From the NCBI GenBank assembly GCA_028873155.1, contig JAGWML010000127.1, positions 1 through 8,822 of the forward strand: a DNA stretch of 8,822 bases, in the 5' to 3' direction. A program made the translations under genes and the position numbers. This document shows, piece after piece, positions 1 to 6,498 of this stretch. Every line of letters starts with the position of its first letter. Position 1 is the first letter of the stretch. This stretch comes from Acidobacteriota bacterium. GTDB taxonomy: Bacteria > Acidobacteriota > Terriglobia > Terriglobales > Acidobacteriaceae. Under the pieces are notes generated by a model that did not search any database, was not told the DNA's origin, and worked only from the letters and a program-made list of their open reading frames with translations.

Positions 1-1443
1 GAGACGTCCGTAGTCTGAATAGGGATCCTGATAGAAGCCCACATCTTTGCAGAGCCGTTCCGCGTACAGCCCCCATCCTTCTGTGTACGCTGTGTAGGAC
101 GTGTACCTGCGAAACTCCGGAGTGCCCTGCATCTCCTGCGCAATCGAGATCTGCAGGTGATGGCCAGGGAGGCCCTCGTGGTAGGCCATGACCTCCACAT
201 CGTAGAGATTGCGCTCGGTGGATTGATACGTGTTGATGAAGAGCCTGCCCGGCCTTGAGCCGTCCGCCGTCCCGTGTTCGTAGTAGGCAGGCGCAGCGGC
301 CTTTTCGAGATAGTCCGGCACAGGAACGACTTCGAAGGGAGCCTTCGGCAGGTGGCCAAACAGCTCAGGCAGTTTGGACTGCATCGGCCCAAGGTAGCCG
401 CGAAACGCGGCAAGCAGCGCTTCTGCCGAGGCCGGATGCATCTTGGGATTCGTCTTGAGACTTGCTTCGAAGGTTTTGCGATCTTTGAAGCCGAGTTTCT
501 GCGCGATCGCGAGCATGGCCGCGTCATCTTTTGCGACCTCGGCCAGGCCGATCTGGTGAATTTGCTCGGCAGATAGATTGGTTGTTGTGCTCTGATGCAG
601 CAGGAACTGGTAATACTTCGCTCCATCGGGAAGCGCCCAGATGCCCGGCTGTTCACGCCCTGCCGGGATATAGGAGGCCTGCATAAACTGGGCCAGCCGC
701 AGATAGGCCGGCAGCACCTGCTTCTGAATCACACCGAGCATCTCTTCACGGATGCGCGCCTGGTCTGCGGTGGGGATGGATGCGGGAAACTTCTTCAGCG
801 GCAGCGCCAGCGGAGAGTCCTCTGGCTTTTGCGCGGCTAACTGCTGCACCTGAGTGAGCGCCTTCTCAAGGATGAACTTCGGGGGAACGCGCTGGTCGTC
901 CATGCCAATCGCCATGTTGGTCATCACCTGGTCGAAGGCGTGGGGAATCTTGCGCAGGCGGGCGATCCAGTCGTCGTAGTCCTTCACTGTCGTGAAGCTC
1001 AGTTGCGCGACGAGGTCCGGATAGGTGGAGTAGATTCCGCCCATCTGGTTGATGGGCATCTCCCACTCCTTGAACTCGGCAGCCTCCTCGTCATCGAGGA
1101 ACTGACGCAGCAGCAGGTCGCGGCTGGTCTTCTCCTGATCTGTGAATCCGGTGGGGTCAATGGCGGCCAGACGCAGCAGATCGTTCTGCTCGACCGCGAG
1201 CCAGTCATTCACCGCCTGCACGGAGTAGTCGGAGATCTGGTCATTGAAGTGCGTCTCGCCGATGCTGGAGGCGAACTCAGGCGCGTGCTGCAGATTGGCG
1301 TCCCAGTATTCCTTGAAGAAGGACTGCAATGCCGCTTCTCTGTCCGCCAGCGAAACCGGAGCCGAAGGCTGGACGCTGAATTTTGGAACCTGTGCCGACA
1401 AGGAGACAGAAGAAAGAAGGAGACAGAGAGCAACTCGGTTCAA
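1..1443 (-). CDS. Secreted DUF885 metallopeptidase-like protein (C-terminus cut by window edge)
   Basis: Open from 1443 down to base 1 without a stop: 481 codons. Family members are usually near 600 residues, so roughly the last 100 are missing. The motif HEGLPGHHLQ (residues 422-431) and EGWGLYAE (455-462) are the DUF885 signature. The HE..(P)GHH histidines and the later glutamate look like a zinc site of the metallopeptidase type; I recall the family as part of the peptidase MA clan, but the true substrate is unknown. No in-frame ATG lies near the N-terminus. The TTG at 1443-1441 gives MNRVALCLLLSSVSLSAQ, a good Sec signal peptide (cleavage probably after LSA), and has GGAG 7 bases upstream. 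The mature protein is therefore probably periplasmic or secreted, without a lipobox. It is divergent from the sigma-54 regulator with a 203-base gap; no functional link to the sulfur genes is evident. Confidence 0.88.
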   Translation of the reverse strand, partial: MNRVALCLLLSSVSLSAQVPKFSVQPSAPVSLADREAALQSFFKEYWDANLQHAPEFASSIGETHFNDQISDYSVQAVNDWLAVEQNDLLRLAAIDPTGFTDQEKTSRDLLLRQFLDDEEAAEFKEWEMPINQMGGIYSTYPDLVAQLSFTTVKDYDDWIARLRKIPHAFDQVMTNMAIGMDDQRVPPKFILEKALTQVQQLAAQKPEDSPLALPLKKFPASIPTADQARIREEMLGVIQKQVLPAYLRLAQFMQASYIPAGREQPGIWALPDGAKYYQFLLHQSTTTNLSAEQIHQIGLAEVAKDDAAMLAIAQKLGFKDRKTFEASLKTNPKMHPASAEALLAAFRGYLGPMQSKLPELFGHLPKAPFEVVPVPDYLEKAAAPAYYEHGTADGSRPGRLFINTYQSTERNLYDVEVMAYHEGLPGHHLQISIAQEMQGTPEFRRYTSYTAYTEGWGLYAERLCKDVGFYQDPYSDYGRL

Positions 1444-1450
1444 CGAAGGA

Positions 1451-1454
1451 CTCC
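1451..1454 (-). promoter_or_regulatory. Ribosome binding site that fixes a TTG start
   Basis: On the minus strand GGTGGAG ends 7 bases before the TTG at 1443. Together with the signal peptide that begins exactly there, it supports a non-ATG start for the DUF885 gene. Confidence 0.65.
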
Positions 1455-1631
1455 ACCGGGCGAAAACTGCATCGAACGCCTCACCGATGAGTGTAGAGCA
1501 AAGGCGGCTGTCCCTGCCGCACTGCGGCCTGCGGGAGATTTCACTGCGTTTGCGTGTTTGAAACGGCAAGAGCAAGATAAAGCCAGATGCTTCACACGCT
1601 GGCGGCACATCCAGCGACGCCGAAACAGCCG

Positions 1632-1638
1632 AAAGGAG
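1632..1638 (+). promoter_or_regulatory. Ribosome binding site deciding the regulator start
   Basis: AAAGGAG lies 8 bases before the ATG at 1647. No comparable site precedes the in-frame ATG at 1587. Confidence 0.75.
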
Positions 1639-1646
1639 CGCTGAGA

Positions 1647-3074
1647 ATGGCGGCAAATTCCGAAATCCTGTGCCTGCCTTCTGAGGGCCAGCCTCTCAGC
1701 AGCGATACACAGATCGCTCTGCACGGAGTGACACGGGTTCTGGCATCTGTCGGGAGAGCGTTTGTCTGCCTCGACGCGGATTTCCGCATCGTGCATGCCT
1801 CCTATTTATTAGATGGACTGCTGGGCGAAGGCGTAGCCCGGGACCTCGTGGGCCGCGGAATCGATGAGTTACTCGGCTCAGAGTTGTTTGGAACCAAGGG
1901 TTCCCTGCGCAATGCGCTGCTGGAAGGACAACGCCGCGAAGGGTGGCGCGCAACGTTGCAGTTCAAGGATACGGCGTCGCGGCTGGTCTCCATCACGACT
2001 GCGCCCCTGCCCGATGAATCGGCTGAGATCTGCGATCCACGGATGCGGTACGTCATCCTTTTGCGCCCCGCCGAAGAAGATGAGATGTGCTCCACCGCGC
2101 CGGCCTTCTACTCGGGCGCGATTGCCAGTTCCTCTGCGATGCAACGCATCTTTCGGCTGGTGGAGACCTTGCAGCACAGCGAGGCGGCTGTGCTCATCAC
2201 CGGCGAGAGCGGCACCGGAAAGGAAGTGGTGGCGCGGGCCATTCATCAGAGCTCTCCGCGCAGCAACGGCCCGTTCATCGCCGTCAACTGCGGCGCTCTG
2301 CCCGCGGAGCTGCTCGAATCGGAGCTGTTTGGCCACGTGCGCGGCGCCTTTACCGGCGCAGTGCGCGACCGCGTCGGGCGGTTCGAGATGGCCTCTCACG
2401 GCACGCTCTTTCTGGACGAGATCGGCGAGCTGCATCCCCACTTGCAGGTCAAGCTCCTGCGCGTGCTCCAGGAGCGGCAATTTGAGCGGGTGGGTGAAAG
2501 CGTCACGCGCACGGCGCGCGCACGCATCATCTCCGCCACAAACGTGGATCTGCGCCTCGCCCTGCGGCAGGGCCGCCTGCGCGAGGATCTGTTTTACCGG
2601 CTCTGTGTCGTGCCGATTGAGGTTCCGCCGCTCCGAGAGCGCAGGGAGGATATCTCTCCCCTCGCGCGGCATCTGTTGAATCGCGTCACGGCCCAGCACG
2701 GTCTTATCCGGCGCATCTCGCCGCAGGCCATGCGTCTGCTCCTTGAATACTCCTGGCCCGGCAATGTCCGCGAACTGGCGAATGTGATGGAGTATGCCGT
2801 CGCTGTGGCCAGGATGGAGACGATTCTTCCCGAAGATCTACCGGAAGAGATTCGCGCCCCTCTCGCTTTTCCGCACCGGCTGTCCGGCGAGCACCGCGCC
2901 TCCTCATCCCCGGACTTGCATCCCGCAGAGGAGCCGTCCGGCGAAGCCATGCGCCTCGCGGCTTTACTCGAGTCCCACCACTGGAACCGCTCCGAAGTGG
3001 CCCGGGCTCTTGGCCTTAGCCGGACCACACTGTGGCGAAAAATGCGTGAACTGCGCGTCACCGAGCATTCGTAG
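1647..3074 (+). CDS. Sigma-54-dependent transcriptional activator (PAS-like sensor, AAA+, Fis-type HTH)
   Basis: 475-residue bacterial enhancer-binding protein. Residues about 28-142 form a PAS-like sensor (AFVCLDADFRIVHASYLLDG), with no response-receiver domain. Residues about 157-395 are the AAA+ sigma-54 interaction domain: Walker A GESGTGKE at 186-193, GAFTGA at 233-238 (the loop that contacts sigma-54, intact), Walker B GTLFLDE at 252-258, and candidate arginine fingers R312 and R318 in REDLFYRL. Residues 435-470 are a Fis-type HTH (WNRSEVARALGLSRTTLWRK). Four cysteines (C9, C41, C129, C148) lie ahead of the AAA+ core. The ATG at 1647 was chosen over the in-frame ATG at 1587 because AAAGGAG at 1632-1638 sits 8 bases upstream. 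The gene lies just upstream of, and in the same direction as, the sulfur operon, which has a -24/-12 promoter and an enhancer-like palindrome, so it is probably that operon's activator. The family call is firm; the signal sensed is inferred. FisR, which activates sqr in response to sulfane sulfur, is the nearest functional parallel. Confidence 0.93.
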   Translation: MAANSEILCLPSEGQPLSSDTQIALHGVTRVLASVGRAFVCLDADFRIVHASYLLDGLLGEGVARDLVGRGIDELLGSELFGTKGSLRNALLEGQRREGWRATLQFKDTASRLVSITTAPLPDESAEICDPRMRYVILLRPAEEDEMCSTAPAFYSGAIASSSAMQRIFRLVETLQHSEAAVLITGESGTGKEVVARAIHQSSPRSNGPFIAVNCGALPAELLESELFGHVRGAFTGAVRDRVGRFEMASHGTLFLDEIGELHPHLQVKLLRVLQERQFERVGESVTRTARARIISATNVDLRLALRQGRLREDLFYRLCVVPIEVPPLRERREDISPLARHLLNRVTAQHGLIRRISPQAMRLLLEYSWPGNVRELANVMEYAVAVARMETILPEDLPEEIRAPLAFPHRLSGEHRASSSPDLHPAEEPSGEAMRLAALLESHHWNRSEVARALGLSRTTLWRKMRELRVTEHS

Positions 3075-3086
3075 TCGCCTGGAGTG

Positions 3087-3130
3087 GTGTTGCAACGCTT
3101 GAAACGTGTGTTGCAACACTTGTTTCAAGC
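3087..3130 (+). promoter_or_regulatory. Paired palindromic element, candidate enhancer (UAS) for the sigma-54 activator
   Basis: Two 15-base direct copies, GTGTTGCAACGCTTG (3087-3101) and GTGTTGCAACACTTG (3108-3122), differ at one base and start 21 bases apart, that is two helical turns. The second contains the perfect palindrome GTGTTGCAACAC (3108-3119). This is nested at the same centre (3113.5) inside a larger dyad with arms GCTTGAAAC (3097-3105) and GTTTCAAGC (3122-3130). The element lies 12 bases after the regulator stop and about 75-115 bases upstream of the predicted sigma-54 start, the usual distance for an enhancer. It could also form an RNA hairpin at the end of the regulator transcript, but no T-run follows, which argues against an intrinsic terminator. 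Confidence 0.62.
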
Positions 3131-3152
3131 TGCGTCTCGTCCTACGCTAACT

Positions 3153-3165
3153 CGTTGATTCAACG
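3153..3165 (+). promoter_or_regulatory. Short palindrome between enhancer and promoter
   Basis: CGTTGA-T-TCAACG is a perfect odd palindrome centred about 45 bases before the predicted start. Its core TTGATTCAA resembles TTGTTTCAA at 3120-3128 in the upstream dyad. It may be a further activator site or an operator for another protein; there is no evidence beyond symmetry. Confidence 0.3.
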
Positions 3166-3177
3166 TGCTCGTTCATT

Positions 3178-3193
3178 TGGCATCCGGCGTGCA
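3178..3193 (+). promoter_or_regulatory. Candidate sigma-54 (-24/-12) promoter of the sulfur operon
   Basis: TGGCATCCGGCGTGCA aligns with the consensus TGGCACGNNNNTTGCW. The invariant GG (3179-3180) and GC (3191-3192) are spaced exactly as required, and the only defined-position differences are C to T, G to C and one T to G. It predicts transcription from about 3204, leaving a leader of about 415 bases before the flavoprotein gene. A second, weaker match at 3328-3343 has GG-N10-GC and TTGC but a poor -24 box. Confidence 0.55.
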
Positions 3194-3203
3194 CTTCTCT
3201 GTC

Positions 3204-3618
3204 TGGAGTTGACTGTCTGAAGCATCGTTCAGCCGGATAGGACGAAGCGAGCGCGCAGCTCCCGAAGCGGGCACGATGGGAATAGCGAAGAATTCGGCTC
3301 GTCTGACCGGACATCCAGACCGGTTGCCGGGCCAGATTTTGCCTTCGGATTTTCCTTCCTTCCCACACTGGTCGCTCACTCCGGCGGACATCCGCACTTT
3401 CCCGGCCTCGCTCCCATCGCCGTCCCAAGACATGCCAAGCACTGCTTCGGCGCGGTGCGGGACAGTTGGGCGACGCTACCCATCCACTTGCATCCCCTTC
3501 GCCTGGGCGCACCGCGCAGCGGGTTGCGAAGGGCAACAAAATGTTCTCGCGTCTGTAACGTCGCGTTTCAAGGCGGACTTTATGGAAGTGAGATTCACCG
3601 CAGAAGAGGAGATACACC
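3204..3618 (+). other. Long untranslated leader with no convincing gene
   Basis: About 415 bases separate the predicted sigma-54 start from the flavoprotein ATG. Open frames here run into or oppose the flavoprotein gene and lack ribosome sites and recognisable protein character. Small features seen are a CTGTCTG pair (3199-3205, 3213-3219), a CCGG-TTG-CCGG stem (3320-3330) and a 9-base direct repeat CGGACATCC (3308-3316, 3385-3393). None is diagnostic of a known riboswitch. The region ends in a strong AGGAG (3607-3611), 7 bases before the ATG. Confidence 0.4.
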
Positions 3619-4851
3619 ATGCGTCACATGCTTATTCTCGGCGGAGGAACGGGCGGAACCATCATGGCCAACAAGCTGGCCTCCGCGCTGGATGAAAGGG
3701 ATTGGCGGATTACCGTAGTGGACGAGACCGAGGAACACTACTACCAGCCCGGCTTCCTGTTTGTTCCGTTCGGCACCTACCGCATGCACGAACTGGTGAA
3801 ACCGCGGCGCCAGTATTTTCCGGGCCGCATCAAGTTCGTCCTCTCTGCGATTGATCACATTGAGCCGGAAAACAAGACGGTCATTCTCGCGGGCGGCGAT
3901 GCGCTGCGCTACGACGTTCTGATCATCGCAACGGGAGCGGACATTCACCCGGAACAGACCGAAGGCCTGCTGGATGAAGAGTGGGGCAAGAGCAAGTTCG
4001 ACTTCTACACGCCGAAAGGCGCGGAGCGCCTGGCCCAGTTCTTCAAGACATGGCAGGGGGGCAAGCTGGTCCTCAGCGTAACGGAGATGCCGATCAAATG
4101 CCCGGTTGCGCCGCTGGAGTTTCTCTTCCTCGCGGATGCGTACTTTACCAAGCGCGGCATGCGCGACAAGGTGGACCTGCGTCTTGTCACCCCGCTCTCC
4201 GGCGCGTTCACCAAGCCGATGTCGAGCCGGGTGCTCGGTGAGTTTCTGGATCGCAAAGGCATCAGCGTGACGCCGGACTTCGATCTTGGCCGTGTGGACA
4301 GCAAGGAGAAGAAGCTGGTTGCCTGGGACGAGACGGAGGTCAGTTACGACGCTCTCGTATCGATCCCGACCAATATGGGCAACGCGTGCATCGCCCGCAG
4401 CAGCATGGGCAACGAGCTGAATTTTGTTCCGACCAACAAGGAGACATTGCAGGCCGAGGGTCTCGAAGATGTCTTTGTCATCGGCGACGCAACCAATCTG
4501 CCCAGTTCGAAGGCGGGTTCCGTCGCTCATTTCGAGTCTGAGATCCTCTTCCAGAACATCCTGGAGCACATCGAGGGGCGACCGCCCGTTGCGCACTTTG
4601 ACGGACACGCGAACTGCTTCATCGAATCCGGCTTCGGCAAAGGGCTGCTGATCGACTTCAACTACGAGACGGAGCCCCTGCCGGGTGAATTTCCGCTCCC
4701 GGCCGTCGGCCCCTTCAGCCTGCTGCAGGAGAGCCCGATCAACCACTACGGAAAGATGATGTTCCGCTGGGTCTACTGGAACCTGTTGTTGCGGGGCCTG
4801 GAACTCCCCATTGAAGCGGAGATGTCCATGGCCGGAAAGCGAGTGCAGTGA
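3619..4851 (+). CDS. Sulfide:quinone oxidoreductase-like FAD/NAD(P)-binding flavoprotein
   Basis: 410 residues. GGGTGG (8-13) is the N-terminal dinucleotide-binding turn and IIATGAD (102-108) is a second conserved flavoprotein motif. GDATNLPSSKAGSVAHFE (289-306) is the C-terminal FAD signature typical of SQR-like proteins. C161, in the context IKCPVAPLEF, matches the conserved active-site cysteine of SQRs. C333 (ANCFIES) is a candidate partner, and C257 is a third cysteine. The C-terminal stretch KMMFRWVYWNLLLRG (379-393) is amphipathic and aromatic, as expected for monotopic membrane attachment and quinone access. The likely reaction is oxidation of sulfide, or of a persulfide-bound sulfur, with electrons passed to membrane quinone. 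It is the first gene of a tight operon: its TGA overlaps the next ATG by one base. SQR-like is firm; subtype and true substrate are not, since this family also includes less characterised oxidoreductases paired with sulfur-relay proteins. Confidence 0.85.
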   Translation: MRHMLILGGGTGGTIMANKLASALDERDWRITVVDETEEHYYQPGFLFVPFGTYRMHELVKPRRQYFPGRIKFVLSAIDHIEPENKTVILAGGDALRYDVLIIATGADIHPEQTEGLLDEEWGKSKFDFYTPKGAERLAQFFKTWQGGKLVLSVTEMPIKCPVAPLEFLFLADAYFTKRGMRDKVDLRLVTPLSGAFTKPMSSRVLGEFLDRKGISVTPDFDLGRVDSKEKKLVAWDETEVSYDALVSIPTNMGNACIARSSMGNELNFVPTNKETLQAEGLEDVFVIGDATNLPSSKAGSVAHFESEILFQNILEHIEGRPPVAHFDGHANCFIESGFGKGLLIDFNYETEPLPGEFPLPAVGPFSLLQESPINHYGKMMFRWVYWNLLLRGLELPIEAEMSMAGKRVQ

Positions 4852-5555
4852 TGGCGACAGCTACTGTGGAAGACCGGCTCAGTGAGCTGGATCGCAAGCT
4901 GGACTTCATCGTCGATGAGCTTGTGCATCTGAAGCGGGTGCGAAACAGCGCGGAGGATCTTGTCGCCGATCTCACCATCGTCGGCAAGGACGCCATGAAG
5001 GACGCCGTCGAGTCCCTCGGCTCCACGGCGCTCCGCCCCGAAGAAATTCTGCAACTGGTCAAGAGCGTGCTCATCGACGCGCGCCTGTTGCAATCCGCTC
5101 TGCAGCAACTGGAAAGCGCGGCGGACTTCATTCAGGACGCCTCGCCCATTGTCCGCGACCTCTTTAGCAAGGCGGTCGCAGGCTGCCAGACCCTGGATGA
5201 GAGAGGCTACTTCACTGCGGCTGCGGCCGGCACTCGTGTCGCGGATGCGTTGATTCAGTCCCACTCGCAAAAGGACTGGAAGCAGGTCGAGGCCAGCGTG
5301 CCGCAGCTTGTCGGATTTCTGCGCGAACTCACGCGCCCCGAGGTGCTGCAGGCTCTGGAGGCCATCATCCACGGCTTTGGCAGAGTCCAGGCCACGATGA
5401 ACGTGGACAAGTCTGTTTTCGAGCTTGTGCGGGATGTCAATTCCGCAGACGCACGCCGGGGCATTGCCATCCTCGTCGAATTTCTCAAGGTCGTCGGATC
5501 ACGCAGTGTCATCGGTCCGGCGCCAACACAATCCACATCCACCACAGGGAGGTAA
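4851..5555 (+). CDS. DUF1641 domain protein
   Basis: 234 residues from the ATG at 4851, which overlaps the preceding stop as TGATG; a GTG one codon upstream (4848) is also possible. The first 35 residues (EDRLSELDRKLDFIVDELVHL) look like a charged helical or coiled-coil segment. Residues about 160-211 (TRPEVLQALEAIIHGF through ILVEFLKVVG) match the DUF1641 pattern. There is no signal peptide, transmembrane segment or cysteine, so it is cytoplasmic or membrane-associated through a partner. DUF1641 proteins commonly sit beside redox enzymes (for example YrhD next to a formate dehydrogenase in Bacillus) and beside SQR-like flavoproteins; their role is not known. Translational coupling to the flavoprotein suggests an accessory subunit or scaffold. 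Confidence 0.8.
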   Translation: MATATVEDRLSELDRKLDFIVDELVHLKRVRNSAEDLVADLTIVGKDAMKDAVESLGSTALRPEEILQLVKSVLIDARLLQSALQQLESAADFIQDASPIVRDLFSKAVAGCQTLDERGYFTAAAAGTRVADALIQSHSQKDWKQVEASVPQLVGFLRELTRPEVLQALEAIIHGFGRVQATMNVDKSVFELVRDVNSADARRGIAILVEFLKVVGSRSVIGPAPTQSTSTTGR

Positions 5556-5558
5556 ATC

Positions 5559-5876
5559 ATGGAGACATTGAGCGTAGCTGGTAAGCCCATTGAGCTGGAC
5601 AGCGATGGGCATCTTGCCCACCGGGCAGACTGGACCGAGAACGTAGCGCGGGAACTCGCGGTCCAGGAAGGCATTTCCGATCTGACGCCGCAGCATTGGG
5701 CGGTCATCAACTTCATGCGCAGCGTCTTTGAAAAGGAAGGCGATGCGCCTTCCATCCGGCGGCTCACCAAGGAGAGCGGCGTTGACACCAAGACGCTCTA
5801 TCAACTCTTCCCGAAGGGACCCGCGAAGCGCGCAGCCAAGATTGCCGGTCTGCCCAAACCCAAGGGCTGCATCTAA
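5559..5876 (+). CDS. DsrC/TusE-family sulfur carrier with a single C-terminal cysteine
   Basis: 105 residues, the normal family length. The C-terminus AGLPKPKGCI is the hallmark DsrC/TusE flexible arm, with the reactive penultimate cysteine C104. The second cysteine of true DsrC, 11 residues earlier, is replaced by alanine (A93, in KRAAKIAGLP); there is no other cysteine. It can therefore carry a persulfide on C104 but cannot form the two-cysteine trisulfide used with DsrAB. That makes it TusE-like or a DsrC-like carrier of another pathway. Because no tusBCD or mnmA is nearby and the neighbours are an SQR-like enzyme and a DsrE-like protein, a role as sulfur acceptor in sulfide oxidation is more likely than tRNA thiolation (inference). 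AGGGAGGT overlaps the DUF1641 stop and precedes the ATG by about 6 bases. Confidence 0.87.
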   Translation: METLSVAGKPIELDSDGHLAHRADWTENVARELAVQEGISDLTPQHWAVINFMRSVFEKEGDAPSIRRLTKESGVDTKTLYQLFPKGPAKRAAKIAGLPKPKGCI

Positions 5877-5888
5877 GGAGAACCATCC

Positions 5889-6371
5889 ATGACTCAGACA
5901 AACAGCGTTGAACCCATCCAGAAAGTCTCGATCATCGTCTCCCATGGGTCGCTCGAAGGCGTCTATCCGGGCCTCATTATGGCCAACGGCGCACGCATGG
6001 AGGGCATTGAAGCCTCTCTGTTCTTCACCTTCTTCGGCCTCGACGCCATCATCAAGAAGAGGATGAACGACCTCAGGGTCGCCACCGTCGGCAATCCCGC
6101 AATGCATATGCCCACAGTTCTTGGCGCCGTGCCCGGCATGTCCGCATTCGCCACCAAGATGATGCAGAAAGAGATGGAGAAGCTCGACATTCCTCCTGTC
6201 GCCGAGTTCATCACCATGATTCACGACGCCGGATGCGAGATCTATGCGTGCCGCGCCACCGTGGACATGTTCCACCTGAAGAAGGATGACTTCTGCGATG
6301 AGCTAGACGGCGTAATTTCGGTCGGTCAGTTCTATGAAAAGGCAGCTGGCGCGCAGATCATCTTTACCTAG
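5889..6371 (+). CDS. DsrE/DsrF/DrsH-like (DrsE_2-type) sulfurtransferase
   Basis: 160 residues, soluble, no signal peptide. VSIIVSHGSLEGVYPGLIMA opens a DsrE-type fold. MMQKEMEKLDIPPVAEFITM, the segment with C116 and C121 (DAGCEIYACR), then DMFHL and the C-terminal GQFYEKAAGAQIIF follow the pattern of DrsE_2 proteins in sulfur-oxidation clusters. C121, in the YAC.A..DMF context, is the likely persulfide-bearing cysteine. C116 and C136 are extra cysteines that could take part in relay or redox control. It is separated by 12 bases from the DsrC/TusE gene; AAGGAG overlaps that gene's stop and serves as ribosome site. It probably hands sulfane sulfur to or from C104 of the neighbouring carrier. 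It is the last gene of the tight operon. Confidence 0.85.
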   Translation: MTQTNSVEPIQKVSIIVSHGSLEGVYPGLIMANGARMEGIEASLFFTFFGLDAIIKKRMNDLRVATVGNPAMHMPTVLGAVPGMSAFATKMMQKEMEKLDIPPVAEFITMIHDAGCEIYACRATVDMFHLKKDDFCDELDGVISVGQFYEKAAGAQIIFT

Positions 6372-6381
6372 CCACAACCCG

Positions 6382-6403
6382 GCAGCGGCGTAGCAGCCGC
6401 TGC
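6382..6403 (+). terminator. GC-rich hairpin after the sulfur operon
   Basis: GCAGCGGC (6382-6389) and GCCGCTGC (6396-6403) form a perfect 8-bp stem with a 6-base loop, 10 bases after the DsrE-like stop. No T-run follows, so it may protect the mRNA 3' end or slow polymerase rather than act as a classical intrinsic terminator. Confidence 0.4.
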
Positions 6404-6411
6404 GCCACGGG

Positions 6412-6491
6412 TCCAGTCAATGCTCGCGGGGATTCCCACCGTTGCGGGGCTCCTTGTCCTCATGACAAACTGGTTGCGAGCACTGACTGGA
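6412..6491 (+). promoter_or_regulatory. 80-base structured leader: 16-bp inverted repeat reaching the methyltransferase ribosome site
   Basis: Left arm 6412-6427 (TCCAGTCAATGCTCGC) pairs with right arm 6476-6491 (GCGAGCACTGACTGGA) at 15 of 16 positions; the mismatch is A6420 against C6483. Two G-U pairs could extend it in RNA. The 48-base interior contains a perfect TTGTC-CTCAT-GACAA hairpin (6454-6468) and a small GGG-GATT-CCC stem. The right arm ends in GGA, part of the GGAAG ribosome site (6489-6493) of the gene starting at 6499, so closing the stem would partly hide it. I recognise no known riboswitch class. Confidence 0.5.
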
Positions 6492-6498
6492 AGAATGC

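Noticed and set aside
1550..1579. Possible sigma-70 promoter TTGCGT-N18-AAGATA for the regulator
   Set aside because: Poor -10 match and non-ideal spacing; not distinguishable from chance.
940..1644. Plus-strand open frame opposite the start of the DUF885 gene
   Set aside because: The minus strand carries the DUF885 protein with a signal peptide; the plus-strand product resembles no family.
1587..1646. 20-residue N-terminal extension of the sigma-54 regulator
   Set aside because: The extension has no ribosome site, whereas AAAGGAG lies at ideal spacing before the ATG at 1647.
1878..2699. Minus-strand and plus-strand alternative frames over the AAA+ domain
   Set aside because: They overlap the fully conserved Walker A, GAFTGA and Walker B coding frame; composition is typical of shadow frames.
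3269..3284. Second -24-like box GGGCACG in the leader
   Set aside because: The -24 part is good but the bases at the required -12 position are AT instead of GC, which are essential.
3308..3393. 9-base direct repeat CGGACATCC as a repeat array
   Set aside because: Only two copies, 77 bases apart, with no palindromic character; likely chance in GC-rich sequence.
3595..4746. Long minus-strand open frame (383 codons) opposite the flavoprotein gene
   Set aside because: It mirrors the codon pattern of the plus-strand gene in a GC-rich genome, has no recognisable domain, and the plus-strand product is a clear SQR-like protein.
6412..6491. tRNA gene or miniature mobile element in the 80-base inverted repeat
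   Set aside because: The stem is far longer than a tRNA acceptor, with no cloverleaf or T-loop motif, and the flanks show no target-site duplication.
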